This document shows, piece after piece, positions 18,325 to 27,861 of a stretch of 52,163 nucleotides of DNA. Positions within the stretch are counted from its first letter, which is position 1. Each line of letters begins with the position of its first letter. The translations under genes were made by a program, and so were the position numbers. Source of the stretch: Akkermansiaceae bacterium (lineage in GTDB: Bacteria; Verrucomicrobiota; Verrucomicrobiia; Verrucomicrobiales; Akkermansiaceae); contig JAKMGP010000058.1 of the NCBI GenBank assembly GCA_022424905.1, positions 1 through 52,163 of the forward strand, given 5' to 3'. Under the pieces are notes generated by a model. That model was not told the origin of the DNA, searched no databases, and was given only the letters and a program-made list of their open reading frames with translations.

Positions 18325-19659
18325 TTAAATTTTTGAAAGTTCCTTGAGTAATTCGCAGCTCATTTCGATCCCTTTTTCAAAGTTTTCAACTGAGTAATTT
18401 TCGTTTGGGGCGTGAATTTGGCAATCCGGCAAAGCTAGCCCGAGCATCAGGCTGTCTGCACCAAGGATTTCCTTCATGTCTTGTATGATTGGGATACTTC
18501 CACCTTCACGAATAAGGACCGGCTCTCGTCCGAAAGCGGTTGTAAGAGCCGCCTGGGCAGCTTTCCCAAACTTTGAATGTGGATCGTTGTGGTAAGCCTT
18601 GCCGGAGTGACCATTATGAATCTCGATCGTCACGCCTTTGGGCTGGTGTTTGCGAAGATGTTCTTCGACTTGCTGTTGTATCTTTGCCGGATCTTGGCCG
18701 GGAACGAGTCGGCATGAGAGTTTAAATATCGCTTCGGCAGGTAAAACGGTCTTCGAGCCCTCGCCTTGATAACCGCTTCCAAAGCCATTTACTTCGACCG
18801 TGGGTCTTGCCCAGAGACGTTCAGCCATAGAGTAGCCCGGCTCCCCAAACCCCTCAGGAGAGCCCGTGGTTTTTAAAAAATCTTCATCACTAGTGCCAGG
18901 AACTTTTGACCACATTTCACGTTCCCAGTCTTCAAGAGGAACGACATCCTCGTAAAATCCTGCGACCGCGATTCTGCCGTCATCGTCATGCAAGCTAGCA
19001 ATGATCCGAGCCGCCGCTGTCGCTGGATTGGCTACACATCCACCGTAAACCCCTGAGTGAAGATCGCCAGTTGGCCCTTTTACTTTAACTTCGAGGCAAG
19101 TGATCCCCCGTAAGCCGTAGCCAAGAGTTGGCACGCCGGGAGCAACCATTCCAGTGTCAGACACCGCGATGATATCACAAGCGAGTGAGTGTTTATGTTC
19201 ATTTAAAAATGGAACAAGATTTGGCGATCCAATCTCCTCTTCTCCTTCAATAAGGAAAATAACGTTAAGTGGGAGCTCGCCGTTTTGCTTCATCATTTTC
19301 TCGGCACCGAGGATATGGACAAAGTGTTGTCCCTTGTTGTCTGCTCCCCCCCTACCCCAGATTTTTCCATCGCGGATTTCTGGTTCAAATGGCGCCGAAT
19401 CCCAAAGCTCCAAAGGGTCGACAGGTTGAACATCGTAGTGACCATAGATTAAGACGGTTGGACGTCCTTCTACTTTTTTATTGCGAGCTACGATCACCGG
19501 GTTTCCAGGAGTTTCGTGGAGTCCAGTCTCTAGCCCCAGGTTCTCGAGTTGACCTTTCAACCATTCGGCGTTGGCCCGGACGTCCTCAACGTGGCGGGAA
19601 TCGGTGGAGATGCTGGGGAATCGCAAGTGTTCAAAAAGGCGCTCAAGCTCTGAAGTCAT
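18325..19659 (-). CDS. M20-family metallopeptidase (dipeptidase/carboxypeptidase type)
   Basis: This 444-aa cytoplasmic di-zinc hydrolase has the M20 signatures in order: YGHYDVQP near residues 72-79, WGRGGADNKGQH (bridging Asp), and EGEEEIGS (catalytic Glu). A dimerisation insert and the C-terminal histidine-containing region follow. This arrangement fits Xaa-His dipeptidases and carnosinase/CNDP-like enzymes (M20 subgroup C/F). The ATG at 19659 is preferred to a TTG at 19686. The substrate is not predictable beyond peptide or acyl-amino acid hydrolysis. Confidence 0.9.
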   Translation of the reverse strand: MTSELERLFEHLRFPSISTDSRHVEDVRANAEWLKGQLENLGLETGLHETPGNPVIVARNKKVEGRPTVLIYGHYDVQPVDPLELWDSAPFEPEIRDGKIWGRGGADNKGQHFVHILGAEKMMKQNGELPLNVIFLIEGEEEIGSPNLVPFLNEHKHSLACDIIAVSDTGMVAPGVPTLGYGLRGITCLEVKVKGPTGDLHSGVYGGCVANPATAAARIIASLHDDDGRIAVAGFYEDVVPLEDWEREMWSKVPGTSDEDFLKTTGSPEGFGEPGYSMAERLWARPTVEVNGFGSGYQGEGSKTVLPAEAIFKLSCRLVPGQDPAKIQQQVEEHLRKHQPKGVTIEIHNGHSGKAYHNDPHSKFGKAAQAALTTAFGREPVLIREGGSIPIIQDMKEILGADSLMLGLALPDCQIHAPNENYSVENFEKGIEMSCELLKELSKI

Positions 19660-19703
19660 GTCAGAGGGATGAGGCTGGTCCGCCAAACTCGCAAGTCACA
19701 AAT

Positions 19704-20018
19704 CTAATCCTGCAATGATTCTTCGGTTTTAGACGATTTCGTTAGACCGAGTTTTCGCTTCTCTTCACCAATGACAGCCAAAGCATCAAAGAGAGCCATT
19801 AGGATCATGAATAGACACATCGATCCAAGAAATCCCCAGAAAATCAACATTCTCCAGAGTCCCCGCGAGAGCCACGAATCAAGCGGCCAATTTCCTAGTG
19901 AAAAATAGGCTACAATAAGAACCAGTAATCCGGTGATAAATCGACGGCGCTTGCCTCGGTCGCTGAGAGTGACAGTGGCGATTGCGAGCGACATTTGCCA
20001 CCAACCGGATCTTTTCAT
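19704..20018 (-). CDS. Small membrane protein of unknown function
   Basis: This 104-aa protein has two hydrophobic stretches (FITGLLVLIVAYFSLG and LIFWGFLGSMCLFMILMALF), so two membrane helices are likely. A short charged tail follows (EEKRKLGLTKSSKTEES). I chose the ATG at 20018; the frame remains open to 20102, but that extension would overlap the start of the divergent glycosyltransferase gene. No family is recognised. It lies 44 bp upstream of the M20 peptidase on the same strand. Confidence 0.6.
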   Translation of the reverse strand: MKRSGWWQMSLAIATVTLSDRGKRRRFITGLLVLIVAYFSLGNWPLDSWLSRGLWRMLIFWGFLGSMCLFMILMALFDALAVIGEEKRKLGLTKSSKTEESLQD

Positions 20019-20085
20019 GGGCAAAGCATAGCGAATCCCGTTTGCTATCGCAACGCTATCATGCAAGCTCACGTCTTTCTGTCGC

Positions 20086-21435
20086 ATGAACATCCTGATC
20101 ATTCACTACCATCTTCGTGCCGGAGGAGTTACACGGGTGATCGAATCACAAGCGCAAATTCTTCAATCGCAAGGGCATGAGGTCCAGATTGCTTCTGGTG
20201 GTCCACTAGAAGAGTGGGCTAAGCCGGGGGTGGTTCTTCCGGAGTTGGATTATAGAACTGAGGGGACAATCCCGGTTGAGCGACTCCTTGAACAAAAGGC
20301 CGACCTTTGGATTATTCATAATCCAACTCTTGGGCTTAATATAGATTATCCAAAGATGATCGAAATTGCAGCACGGGCGGGAGTGCCCATGTTAATGCAA
20401 ATCCACGATTTTGTGGAAGATGGACGGCCTGAAAATTACCAACTTGTTATTGGGAATCAACGACTCTACCCCAATGCCCAGCACGTTCATTATGCCACTA
20501 TCAATCGTCGTGACCTTGGGATTCTGAAGGCCGCAGGTGTTCCTGATTCCCGTGTTCACTTCCTTCCTAACGCTGTTAATCCGCCTCTTATCAAACAAAG
20601 GGCCTTAGAAGATCCCTTTGTTTTTTATCCCGTTCGTGGGATTCGCCGAAAAAATCTCGGGGAACTTTGTCTTTTGGCGGCTCATGCTCCGCCCAAGACT
20701 CGCTTTGCGGTGGCTTCGCGATCTGGTTCGGAGGAACCTTCTTTTATTCATGATGATTGGGTTAGCTTTGCCGAAAAAGAGCAACTCCCGATTGACTTTG
20801 ATGTTGTCAGCAATGATCCCGGCTCCTTTGTGGAATTGCTAGAGAGAGCAACTCATCTCGTTACGACCTCAATCAGCGAAGGCTTTGGGCTTACTTTTCT
20901 CGATCCTGCTTTCTTAAATAAACCGCTTGTCGGTCGTGATCTGCCGCAAATCACTCGTGACTTCGTCGGCTATGGCACCCTTTATCAATCTATTCCCGTC
21001 TCTCTTGATGTTCTTCCAGGATTAGAGAAAGAATATCGTGAGCAACTCACAGCAACCATGTTGGCCTACGGCCGAACTATGGACCTCTCAGAGCTGGATT
21101 ATGCGTGGTCCCAATTCTCGGCTGGCGGAACCATCGACTTTGGGAATCTTCCTGAGGAACTTCAGCGCAAAGTGATTTCAGAGGTTACCCTCCCGGAGCT
21201 TTCGGCTTGGTTAGAGAGTGCGCTCCGTCAAGAGTCCAGGGAAGTGGACACATCTCCTTGGACTTTAGAGAGCTACTCCGAAAATCTGGACAAAATCGTA
21301 AAAGCTATCGGAGCACCCGGCAAACTTGGTTGGATTTCTCCCGAGCGGATTCTCAACCAATTTCTCGTGCCCGAAAAATTCCACTTCCTACGGTCGAGGC
21401 TCAGTTTTTCCGATACTCCGCCCACCAACGATTGA
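20086..21435 (+). CDS. Glycosyltransferase family 4-type (GT-B fold)
   Basis: This 449-aa cytoplasmic enzyme begins with a GT-B N-terminal strand and loop (ILIIHYHLRAGGVTRVIES; the RAGGV loop is typical). The C-terminal lobe has the HFLPNAVNPP segment and the nucleotide-sugar motif ISEGFGLTFLDPA, where the E-x7-E of GT4 enzymes is partially replaced (second position Asp). The donor and acceptor are unknown. The final 35 bp overlap the convergent DUF6807 gene. Confidence 0.82.
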   Translation: MNILIIHYHLRAGGVTRVIESQAQILQSQGHEVQIASGGPLEEWAKPGVVLPELDYRTEGTIPVERLLEQKADLWIIHNPTLGLNIDYPKMIEIAARAGVPMLMQIHDFVEDGRPENYQLVIGNQRLYPNAQHVHYATINRRDLGILKAAGVPDSRVHFLPNAVNPPLIKQRALEDPFVFYPVRGIRRKNLGELCLLAAHAPPKTRFAVASRSGSEEPSFIHDDWVSFAEKEQLPIDFDVVSNDPGSFVELLERATHLVTTSISEGFGLTFLDPAFLNKPLVGRDLPQITRDFVGYGTLYQSIPVSLDVLPGLEKEYREQLTATMLAYGRTMDLSELDYAWSQFSAGGTIDFGNLPEELQRKVISEVTLPELSAWLESALRQESREVDTSPWTLESYSENLDKIVKAIGAPGKLGWISPERILNQFLVPEKFHFLRSRLSFSDTPPTND

Positions 21436-22321
21436 TCGCGCTCTTATTGGGCTTGCCGTCTGAGATGACGATCCGATACCTCCACGTTACCAACTCATTT
21501 GGTTGAATCACCAATGGTTTTTCCTGAATTGGGGTCCAGCAGAGAAAGACTTTACCGTCCGGCCAAGTTCGCAAGCGTTGGGGAGCATCAAAGTTCTTTG
21601 GATGCCCCATCATCGTGATGGTGGCATCGCCTTTGTCGGTCGGCCCAAAAATAGCACACCAGTCTGCACGAGTGGCGTGACTGTCTTCTCGGTTTTTTCC
21701 AGCAGAGGTAAGGTAATTGCTGTTCTTCGAATTCCACGAGTGAGGGCCACGATAAGCGAGCGGCCCGCCATATCGATAGACAGGTAAGTCTAACCTTTCA
21801 TTCGAAACATTTTTTTGAGTGAGATGATAATCGATAAAGTTACCTTCATTCGTTGCTTCAACCGAGATTGATAGCGCCTCTTTGAGAATCATGGTCTCTT
21901 CCCTCTGGCTCCCTTTGAGTGCAACTTGTTCCTGTTCCACCGTGAATCCAGTCGCGTTTCTTTTGAGCAATTTTAAAAAACGCACTCTCCCGCTTCCTTT
22001 TCCCAAATTCCAAAAATCCGGCTGGTCCTTGCCGTGTTTGCTTTTCACCCATGCATGCCACAATCCCAAATGATGGAGGTGGTCGCTTGGGTGAATACCA
22101 GTAACAATTCCACCTTTGGGGCTTTTGAGGGGGTGGATGAATCCACTCCGACGATAAGTTTCCTTGGTTCCTTCTGGTGGTGCAACTTCAGTTTTGTGAT
22201 AAGTCAGGATATCGGTATCACCTCGGAAAATAACAATCTCCTTCTCTGAGTCGACAACCCTGATTTCTTGGGCTGGAACCAATAGACAACTCAAAATGAA
22301 AGCGCTAAATCTTAAAGCCAT
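21401..22321 (-). CDS. DUF6807 (PmoA-like) secreted protein
   Basis: This 306-aa protein has a short signal peptide (ALRFSAFILSCLLVPAQE). It shows the DUF6807/PmoA family pattern: a SGFIHPLKSPKG segment, the histidine-rich GIHPSDHLHHLGLWHAWV motif, and a closing TWRYRIVISDG. Despite the PmoA name, these are not methane monooxygenase subunits. Members are widespread in Planctomycetes, Verrucomicrobia and Bacteroidetes sugar loci and their activity is not established. It overlaps the upstream TIM-barrel gene by 10 bp, so the two are probably one operon. Confidence 0.85.
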   Translation of the reverse strand: MALRFSAFILSCLLVPAQEIRVVDSEKEIVIFRGDTDILTYHKTEVAPPEGTKETYRRSGFIHPLKSPKGGIVTGIHPSDHLHHLGLWHAWVKSKHGKDQPDFWNLGKGSGRVRFLKLLKRNATGFTVEQEQVALKGSQREETMILKEALSISVEATNEGNFIDYHLTQKNVSNERLDLPVYRYGGPLAYRGPHSWNSKNSNYLTSAGKNREDSHATRADWCAIFGPTDKGDATITMMGHPKNFDAPQRLRTWPDGKVFLCWTPIQEKPLVIQPNELVTWRYRIVISDGKPNKSAINRWWAEYRKN

Positions 22322-23205
22322 GACTTTAAAACTCTTATATCTTGCGTGATATTGGCGACGGCTTCCATCACGATATTCTTAGGGTAAACTGGGGCTTTTC
22401 CCCATTCCATGTGTAAAGACAAAGGCATCGATGAATGCCCGTTTCTTACGTCATCAAAAGCCTTTTTATTTACGATCCCTGTATCGAGGGGGACATTTTT
22501 AAGGCTTGCGGTTCGCTTGCCGCTCCAACTGGCGTCTTTCACGAAGATTGATCGGACGTGCTTTCTCATCGCGGCTAGAGCGGTTGGGAAAGATAAGCCT
22601 GACCCCGCCTTGACATGACGAAGATCGAAGGCAATTGCAGCGTGAGCAGGATCGATGTTTTTAAACATCATGGCGGCGTCCCAAGCGAGCGACCCAGCAT
22701 ACTTGGCCCCAGCGTGAATTTGATAAAGAGCCTGTACCCCAATTTCGCGATTCATCGCCTCGATCTCTTTCAGCTTTGTCGTATTCGCGGCAACCTGTGG
22801 GAGAAGATCTTTCGTTAAATCGTAACGGAAATAATCCATTCGATAGCGGATGATGCCATTAGCTTTTAAGATCCGCAGGAAATCGGCGTTTTTGGCATTC
22901 GCGGAGTTTACATTGCACGTTGCAATCAAGGCTTTCTGGCCGTTCTTCTCTAAAGATTTAACCATCTTGGGGACTTCCACCTCGGCGTCCTTGGGCTCAA
23001 TGTGTCCTCCTCGCCGAATCGTCGCTTCAATCCCTTGGACCCCCATTTTTGCCAACTCTTCACCCATACGATCGTAATCGAGAGTTTGGATTGGTTTTTC
23101 AAAAACCACAATCGGCCATGATCCAATTTTGGAGGATTGGCCTGCAGTCAGTCTTGCGCCAATCGCTGTGAGTCCGGCTTGTGTGATAAAATGACTTCGC
23201 TTCAT
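22312..23205 (-). CDS. Exported sugar phosphate isomerase/epimerase-family TIM-barrel protein
   Basis: This 297-aa protein begins MKRSHFITQAGLTAIGARL, an N-terminal export signal. The body is a TIM barrel of the xylose-isomerase-like superfamily, with MGVQGIEATIRRGGH, YQIHAGAKYAG, IAFDLRHVKAGSGLSFP and VRSIFVKDASW in the order expected for that fold. The ATG at 23205 is chosen over one at 23262 because it gives the export signal. It overlaps the following DUF6807 gene, suggesting both act outside the cytoplasm on the same sugar substrate. Confidence 0.8.
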   Translation of the reverse strand: MKRSHFITQAGLTAIGARLTAGQSSKIGSWPIVVFEKPIQTLDYDRMGEELAKMGVQGIEATIRRGGHIEPKDAEVEVPKMVKSLEKNGQKALIATCNVNSANAKNADFLRILKANGIIRYRMDYFRYDLTKDLLPQVAANTTKLKEIEAMNREIGVQALYQIHAGAKYAGSLAWDAAMMFKNIDPAHAAIAFDLRHVKAGSGLSFPTALAAMRKHVRSIFVKDASWSGKRTASLKNVPLDTGIVNKKAFDDVRNGHSSMPLSLHMEWGKAPVYPKNIVMEAVANITQDIRVLKSWL

Positions 23206-23304
23206 GCTATGAAGATAAAGCCTAGCCCGATCGCTGATGACAATCTGAAATCTCAAAAACAAATCAAACCGCTTTCCCCGCTTTCTTTCTAGACCGACTA
23301 GCCT

Positions 23305-26124
23305 ATGTTCTCCCCATTCATGAAATCAGTGCTTCTACTTGTAACCGCGCTCGCCCTCCCGCTTTCCGCTAATCCGGTAGCCGGCGAAGGATCTGACCTT
23401 AAGCCAGACGCTAATGCCATTTTTGGCTCAATGGATAATGGGTTTAGATACATCATCTATCCAAACTCGGAGCCTCCTGGTAAATTTTCGGTCCGTTTAC
23501 ATATTTCAGCAGGTTCTTTAATGGAAGCCGATGATCAACGTGGGGTGGCCCACTTTTTGGAGCACATGGTCTTCAATGGTTCAAAAAATTTCACGCCTGC
23601 CGAGCTCATCCCTCGGATGCAACGACTTGGCATTCAATTTGGAGCGCATGCCAATGCCTACACCTCATTCGATGAGACTGTCTACATGCTTGATTTGCCA
23701 AATATGGATGAGAAAACGGTAGATCTTACCTTTACTGTGATGAGGGACTTTGCGGATGGAGCTCTCTTGACCGAGGAGGAAATTGATAGCGAACGTGGAG
23801 TCATCATTTCTGAAAAAACTTCCCGTGATTCTGTGGGTTATCGAATGATGCTGAAGCAATTTGAATACCTCATCCCGGGTTCACGTTTGATGAAGCGGGT
23901 TCCGATTGGAACCGAAGAGGTAATTAGAACAGCTCCTCGCGAGCGATTTACGGACTTCTATACCCGCTACTACACTCCAAAACGGATGACCTTCGTTGTC
24001 GTTGGTGATTTCGATGTAAAGGAAATAGAAAAGCGAATTCGCGAAACCTTCATCTCGATGCAGAATCCGAAAAATCCAGGCCAAAATCCACCCAAGGATA
24101 TTCCCCCTTCTGGTTTCGGACTCCGGTCTGAAGTTTTTACGGACAAGGAACTCCCTTCGACTGACATCTCGCTCTACTCTCTGCGCCCCTACACCCAGAA
24201 ACCAGATACGAGCAGCAACCGTATTAATCAATACCCACTCGCTATTGCGAACGGAATCTTGAACAGACGTTTTGGGATTCTCGCTAAAGAGGAAGGCTCG
24301 TTAATTCTATCTGGTTCGGCAAGCCGGAGTGCCTATTTTAACATGATCGAACAGGGAGGTATCGAAGTGACCCCCGCTGAGGGGAAATGGAAGGAAGCGG
24401 TCCCTATTCTCGAGCAAGAACTCCGCAAGGCCGTTCAATTTGGATTCACTGAAGAGGAGCTCAAGGAGGTTAAAGCAAACCTCATCAATGGTGCAGAGGA
24501 GGCTGTGAAGCGCAAAGACACCCGACGCTCAAATGGAATTGCTATGCAGTTCATAGGGGCTATTGGCGAAAGGAATGTCTTCACCACTCCAGAAACAAAT
24601 CTAGAACTTGTTAAATCTGCCCTTGAGAGAATCACAACTGAAGATTGCCAGAAAGCGTTTAACGAGTTTTGGGATACGAAGGATCTTTCTTTAGTTCTAA
24701 CGACACCTGCCGCACCAGACTCAGCAGCTGAAGAACTCAAGACGATCTTTTTGAAGAGCGGTGCCTCGAAGGTTACCGCTCCCACCGAAAAGGCTCTGAC
24801 TCCCTTTGCTTACACAAATTTTGGGGATCCGGGAACCGTTGTGCAGGAGGCGAAAATTGAAGATCTTGGTGCGGCCCAATTGATGCTTTCTAACAATATT
24901 CGCGTCAACTACAAGCGAACCGATTTTCAGAAAAATTCGATTAGTATTAATGCCCGCTTTGGATCGGGTCAACTGAGTCAGCCGAGTGGGATATCGGGGC
25001 TCGATCGATTCGCAAGTGCCATCTTCGAGGCTGGTGGTCTGGGGAAACATTCCGCTGACGATCTTCAACGTCTTCTTGCGGGTAAGAATGTCAGTGTTGG
25101 TTTCGGGGTTGGTGAAGGGAGCTTTTCCCTTTCTGGACGGACCACTCCGGAAGATCTAGAGCTTCAGTTGCAGTTAATGTGTGCCTACCTAACTGACCCG
25201 GGATTTCGCCCTGAGGGCGAGCGGATGTTTAAGATGGCTCTGCCTATGCTCTACAATCAGCTCGAACATTCGATGCAAGGGGCTATGATCAAAGTGGCGA
25301 GTCATATGCACGGTGGAGACTTCCGTTTCGGCTTCCCGACTCAAGAGAAGGCGATGTCGTTTAATAGTAAAATGGTTAAAGACTGGGTTATGCCCTCTTT
25401 CAAAGACGCACCACTAGAGCTTACCTTGGTTGGTGATCTCGATCCAGCTGTCGCAATACCCCTGATTCAAAAAACCTTCGGGGCCTTGCCAGAGCGAAAG
25501 ACCGCGAAGCCGAATTACGAGAAGCGCCGGAAAATCAAGGTTCCGGCGCGTCCAGCCAACAAGAAATTCACATTCGATTCGAAGATTCCTAACGCCGCAG
25601 CTATGGTCGTTTGGAAAATTCCTGCCACTGGGACGAACGTGAAACAAGCGAGACGATTCAATATTCTCGCCTCAATTCTCAGCGATCGGCTTCGTGAAGA
25701 AATTCGTGAAAAGCTCGGTGGTTCATACAGTCCGCGTGCTGGGGCTTCCCCCAGCCAAGAACTTGATATGGGAGTATTGCAAGCGATGGCCCAGGTAAAG
25801 CCTGAGGAAACCAAGAAGTATGGCGATCTTATGATTACGCTTGCTCACAAAATGGCAGAAAACGGAGTCACTCAGGACGAACTTGAGCGCTCTCTTAAGC
25901 CGATTCAGTCGGGACTCAAAGAAAGTCTTCGTGATAATGGATATTGGCTGGGGACGGTCCTCGGAAGTAGTCAAGAAAAGCCATATAAGCTCGATTGGGC
26001 GCGGACCCGTGATCAGGATTATGGCAAGGTAACGATTGAAGAACTCAATGTCCTTGCAAAACAATTTCTCAATCAAAGTAACGCCCTCCTCTACGAACTT
26101 GTGCCCGATCTGAAGGGGGAATAA
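23305..26124 (+). CDS. M16-family metallopeptidase (insulinase/PqqL type)
   Basis: This 939-aa secreted protease has a signal peptide (SVLLLVTALALPLSANP) and two fused M16 halves. The first carries the inverted zinc motif HFLEH (H83, E86, H87) and a downstream EEIDSERGVIISE glutamate. The second half lacks an HXXEH motif, as is usual for the inactive partner domain. The size fits PqqL-like periplasmic zinc proteases. An ATG at 23320 is an alternative start. Substrates are unknown. Confidence 0.92.
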   Translation: MFSPFMKSVLLLVTALALPLSANPVAGEGSDLKPDANAIFGSMDNGFRYIIYPNSEPPGKFSVRLHISAGSLMEADDQRGVAHFLEHMVFNGSKNFTPAELIPRMQRLGIQFGAHANAYTSFDETVYMLDLPNMDEKTVDLTFTVMRDFADGALLTEEEIDSERGVIISEKTSRDSVGYRMMLKQFEYLIPGSRLMKRVPIGTEEVIRTAPRERFTDFYTRYYTPKRMTFVVVGDFDVKEIEKRIRETFISMQNPKNPGQNPPKDIPPSGFGLRSEVFTDKELPSTDISLYSLRPYTQKPDTSSNRINQYPLAIANGILNRRFGILAKEEGSLILSGSASRSAYFNMIEQGGIEVTPAEGKWKEAVPILEQELRKAVQFGFTEEELKEVKANLINGAEEAVKRKDTRRSNGIAMQFIGAIGERNVFTTPETNLELVKSALERITTEDCQKAFNEFWDTKDLSLVLTTPAAPDSAAEELKTIFLKSGASKVTAPTEKALTPFAYTNFGDPGTVVQEAKIEDLGAAQLMLSNNIRVNYKRTDFQKNSISINARFGSGQLSQPSGISGLDRFASAIFEAGGLGKHSADDLQRLLAGKNVSVGFGVGEGSFSLSGRTTPEDLELQLQLMCAYLTDPGFRPEGERMFKMALPMLYNQLEHSMQGAMIKVASHMHGGDFRFGFPTQEKAMSFNSKMVKDWVMPSFKDAPLELTLVGDLDPAVAIPLIQKTFGALPERKTAKPNYEKRRKIKVPARPANKKFTFDSKIPNAAAMVVWKIPATGTNVKQARRFNILASILSDRLREEIREKLGGSYSPRAGASPSQELDMGVLQAMAQVKPEETKKYGDLMITLAHKMAENGVTQDELERSLKPIQSGLKESLRDNGYWLGTVLGSSQEKPYKLDWARTRDQDYGKVTIEELNVLAKQFLNQSNALLYELVPDLKGE

Positions 26125-26146
26125 TTTATCACTAAGATAGATCGAA

Positions 26147-27382
26147 TCACTGATCAGATTTGAGCGCCCGCCTCACTAAGTCGAGTGCCCGTTGGCTGAC
26201 TTGTCGTTTGAAATCGCGTCTACTTCGTGGGTGCATTTCACGGAAAGTCTCTACCCCTGTTGGCCCCGCAATTCCAAAGCAGACTGTCCCTATGGGTTTA
26301 TCCTTGGTGCCGCCGGCAGGTCCGGCGATTCCCGTAATTGAAATGCTGTAGTCAGAACCACTTGCCCGTTGGGCACCTTTTGCCATTTCACTAGCTACCT
26401 CCTCGCTCACAGCGCCGTGCGCTGCAAGAATCTCCTTTGAGACGCCGATGAGCTGAACCTTTGCCTCATTCGAGTAACTGACGAAACCATGCGTGAATAC
26501 AGAGCTGGCTCCTGAGATATCGGTGAGACGACTGGCTACCAAGCCTCCAGTGCAGCTTTCGGCCGTCGTAAGGGTTTTACCAAGTTTACTCAATTCGCGA
26601 ACCACTACCTCCTCTAAGTTTGCTCCATCATCTGAAATTAGAAATTCCTTAAATTTGGATAGTGTTAAATCCCGCCCCTGAGCGATGACGGCGTCGGATC
26701 CGATAAGTCGAAGGTCTACTTCTCCCAACCGCGCGCAATACCCAACTTCAAGACCATCAATGTTCGCCAATTCGTCGTCGAGTTGGTCGTGAAAATCACT
26801 TTCACCTATTCCTACGAATTTCAACTCCTGCACGTTATCGATTTCATCGACGCCAGCGAGTGCCTTGAGTCGAGGGACTACCTCCTCGTGAAACATCGGA
26901 TAAAGTTCCCTTGGAGGGCCAGGGAGAAGGAAAACAGCACATTTTGGATCGCCCCCAAGCCGTGGTGGGGCATAAATCCCTGGTGCTGTTCCATTATTAT
27001 TCGGCAGAATATCCGCACCAACTAGGTTTTGCGCTTGTTTGAGATTTGCGTTTACCATCGGTTTGCTGCGCTTCTCAAAAAATTCATGCAGCGACCGCAA
27101 AGCTGCTTCATCTTCAATCATCTCAACCCCTAGCACCTCGGCTAGTGCTTCTCGAGTGATATCGTCGCTAGTCGGTCCAAGCCCTCCAGTGACAAGCACT
27201 ACGTCGGACCGTCTGCTTGTCTCTCTAAGGGAATCAAGGATGGCTTGACCATCTGGGACGGTCATCTGACGTTGGACTCTAAGTCCAAGCTTTACCAGTT
27301 CCTGACCCAACCATGTCCCGTGGGTATTAGCAGTTGATCCGAGCAGTAACTCAGTTCCGGTATTAAGTATTTCAATCCTCAT
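26147..27382 (-). CDS. cinA: CinA-family protein (competence/damage-inducible, nicotinamide-nucleotide amidase)
   Basis: This 411-aa protein has the full two-domain CinA architecture. The N-terminal MoaB/Mog-like domain starts IEILNTGTELLLG and includes LVTGGLGPTSDDITREAL, the ADP-ribose pyrophosphatase part in some members. The C-terminal domain carries LTTAESCTGGLVASRLTDISG and YSISITGIAGPAGG, typical of NMN deamidase. The start at 27382 matches the family N-terminus; the open frame upstream lies inside rsfS. It overlaps the rsfS stop by 11 bp, so they are probably cotranscribed. Confidence 0.94.
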   Translation of the reverse strand: MRIEILNTGTELLLGSTANTHGTWLGQELVKLGLRVQRQMTVPDGQAILDSLRETSRRSDVVLVTGGLGPTSDDITREALAEVLGVEMIEDEAALRSLHEFFEKRSKPMVNANLKQAQNLVGADILPNNNGTAPGIYAPPRLGGDPKCAVFLLPGPPRELYPMFHEEVVPRLKALAGVDEIDNVQELKFVGIGESDFHDQLDDELANIDGLEVGYCARLGEVDLRLIGSDAVIAQGRDLTLSKFKEFLISDDGANLEEVVVRELSKLGKTLTTAESCTGGLVASRLTDISGASSVFTHGFVSYSNEAKVQLIGVSKEILAAHGAVSEEVASEMAKGAQRASGSDYSISITGIAGPAGGTKDKPIGTVCFGIAGPTGVETFREMHPRSRRDFKRQVSQRALDLVRRALKSDQ

Positions 27383-27734
27383 TGTGGTTATTCCAGACCA
27401 CTTCCTTGGCATCGCCCCACAAAGATTCAAGGGCATAATGCTCACGGAACTCTTCGTCGAGAACGTGGACCATCACATCAATGAAATCGATTACGACCCA
27501 CCGGCTGGCCGCTTTCCCCTCCGTGTGGAGGGCCGGATCAGATCCTTTCTCCCTCACGCTTCCTTCGACTTCTCGGACAATCGCCTTTAAGTGAGGAAGT
27601 GAGTTGCCCGAACAAACCACCATAAAATCGGTGAGGGTCGAGATCCCTCGTAGGTCAAAAATCCGAACATCTTCGGCCTTTAATTCATCAGCTGCTTCAG
27701 CGCAGGCGAGGGCAAGATCGTGTCCGGTTAACAT
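27372..27734 (-). CDS. rsfS: Ribosome silencing factor
   Basis: This 120-aa protein of the RsfS/YbeB/Iojap family binds ribosomal protein uL14 and blocks subunit joining under nutrient limitation. Family marks are IFDLRGISTLTDFMVVCSG near the N-terminus, HLKAIVREVE, and WVVIDFIDVMVHVLDEEFREHY near the C-terminus. The length is typical. It lies directly upstream of cinA and 51 bp downstream of the tRNA-Ala gene on the same strand. Confidence 0.95.
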   Translation of the reverse strand: MLTGHDLALACAEAADELKAEDVRIFDLRGISTLTDFMVVCSGNSLPHLKAIVREVEGSVREKGSDPALHTEGKAASRWVVIDFIDVMVHVLDEEFREHYALESLWGDAKEVVWNNHNED

Positions 27735-27785
27735 AGGATTGGGTTGGAGATTATCAAAACCTTGGGCCGGTCATCGTCCGTGAAA

Positions 27786-27861
27786 TGGTGGAGCGTAGCG
27801 GATTCGAACCGCTGACCCTCTGCATGCCATGCAGATGCTCTACCAACTGAGCTAACGCCCC
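27786..27861 (-). tRNA. tRNA-Ala (anticodon GGC)
   Basis: The reverse complement gives a 76-nt cloverleaf. The acceptor stem is GGGGCGT with ACGCTCC, with one G-U pair. The D arm contains AGCTCAGTTGGTAGAGC, the anticodon stem TCTGC/GCAGA encloses the loop ATGGCAT, and the T arm is GCGGTTCGAATCCGC. The anticodon GGC reads alanine GCC/GCU. The CCA end is encoded. Confidence 0.95.

Noticed and set aside
21401-22321. Methane monooxygenase subunit, as the PmoA family name suggests
   Set aside because: The protein is a soluble secreted DUF6807 type with no membrane helices; the name is historical and does not imply methane oxidation.
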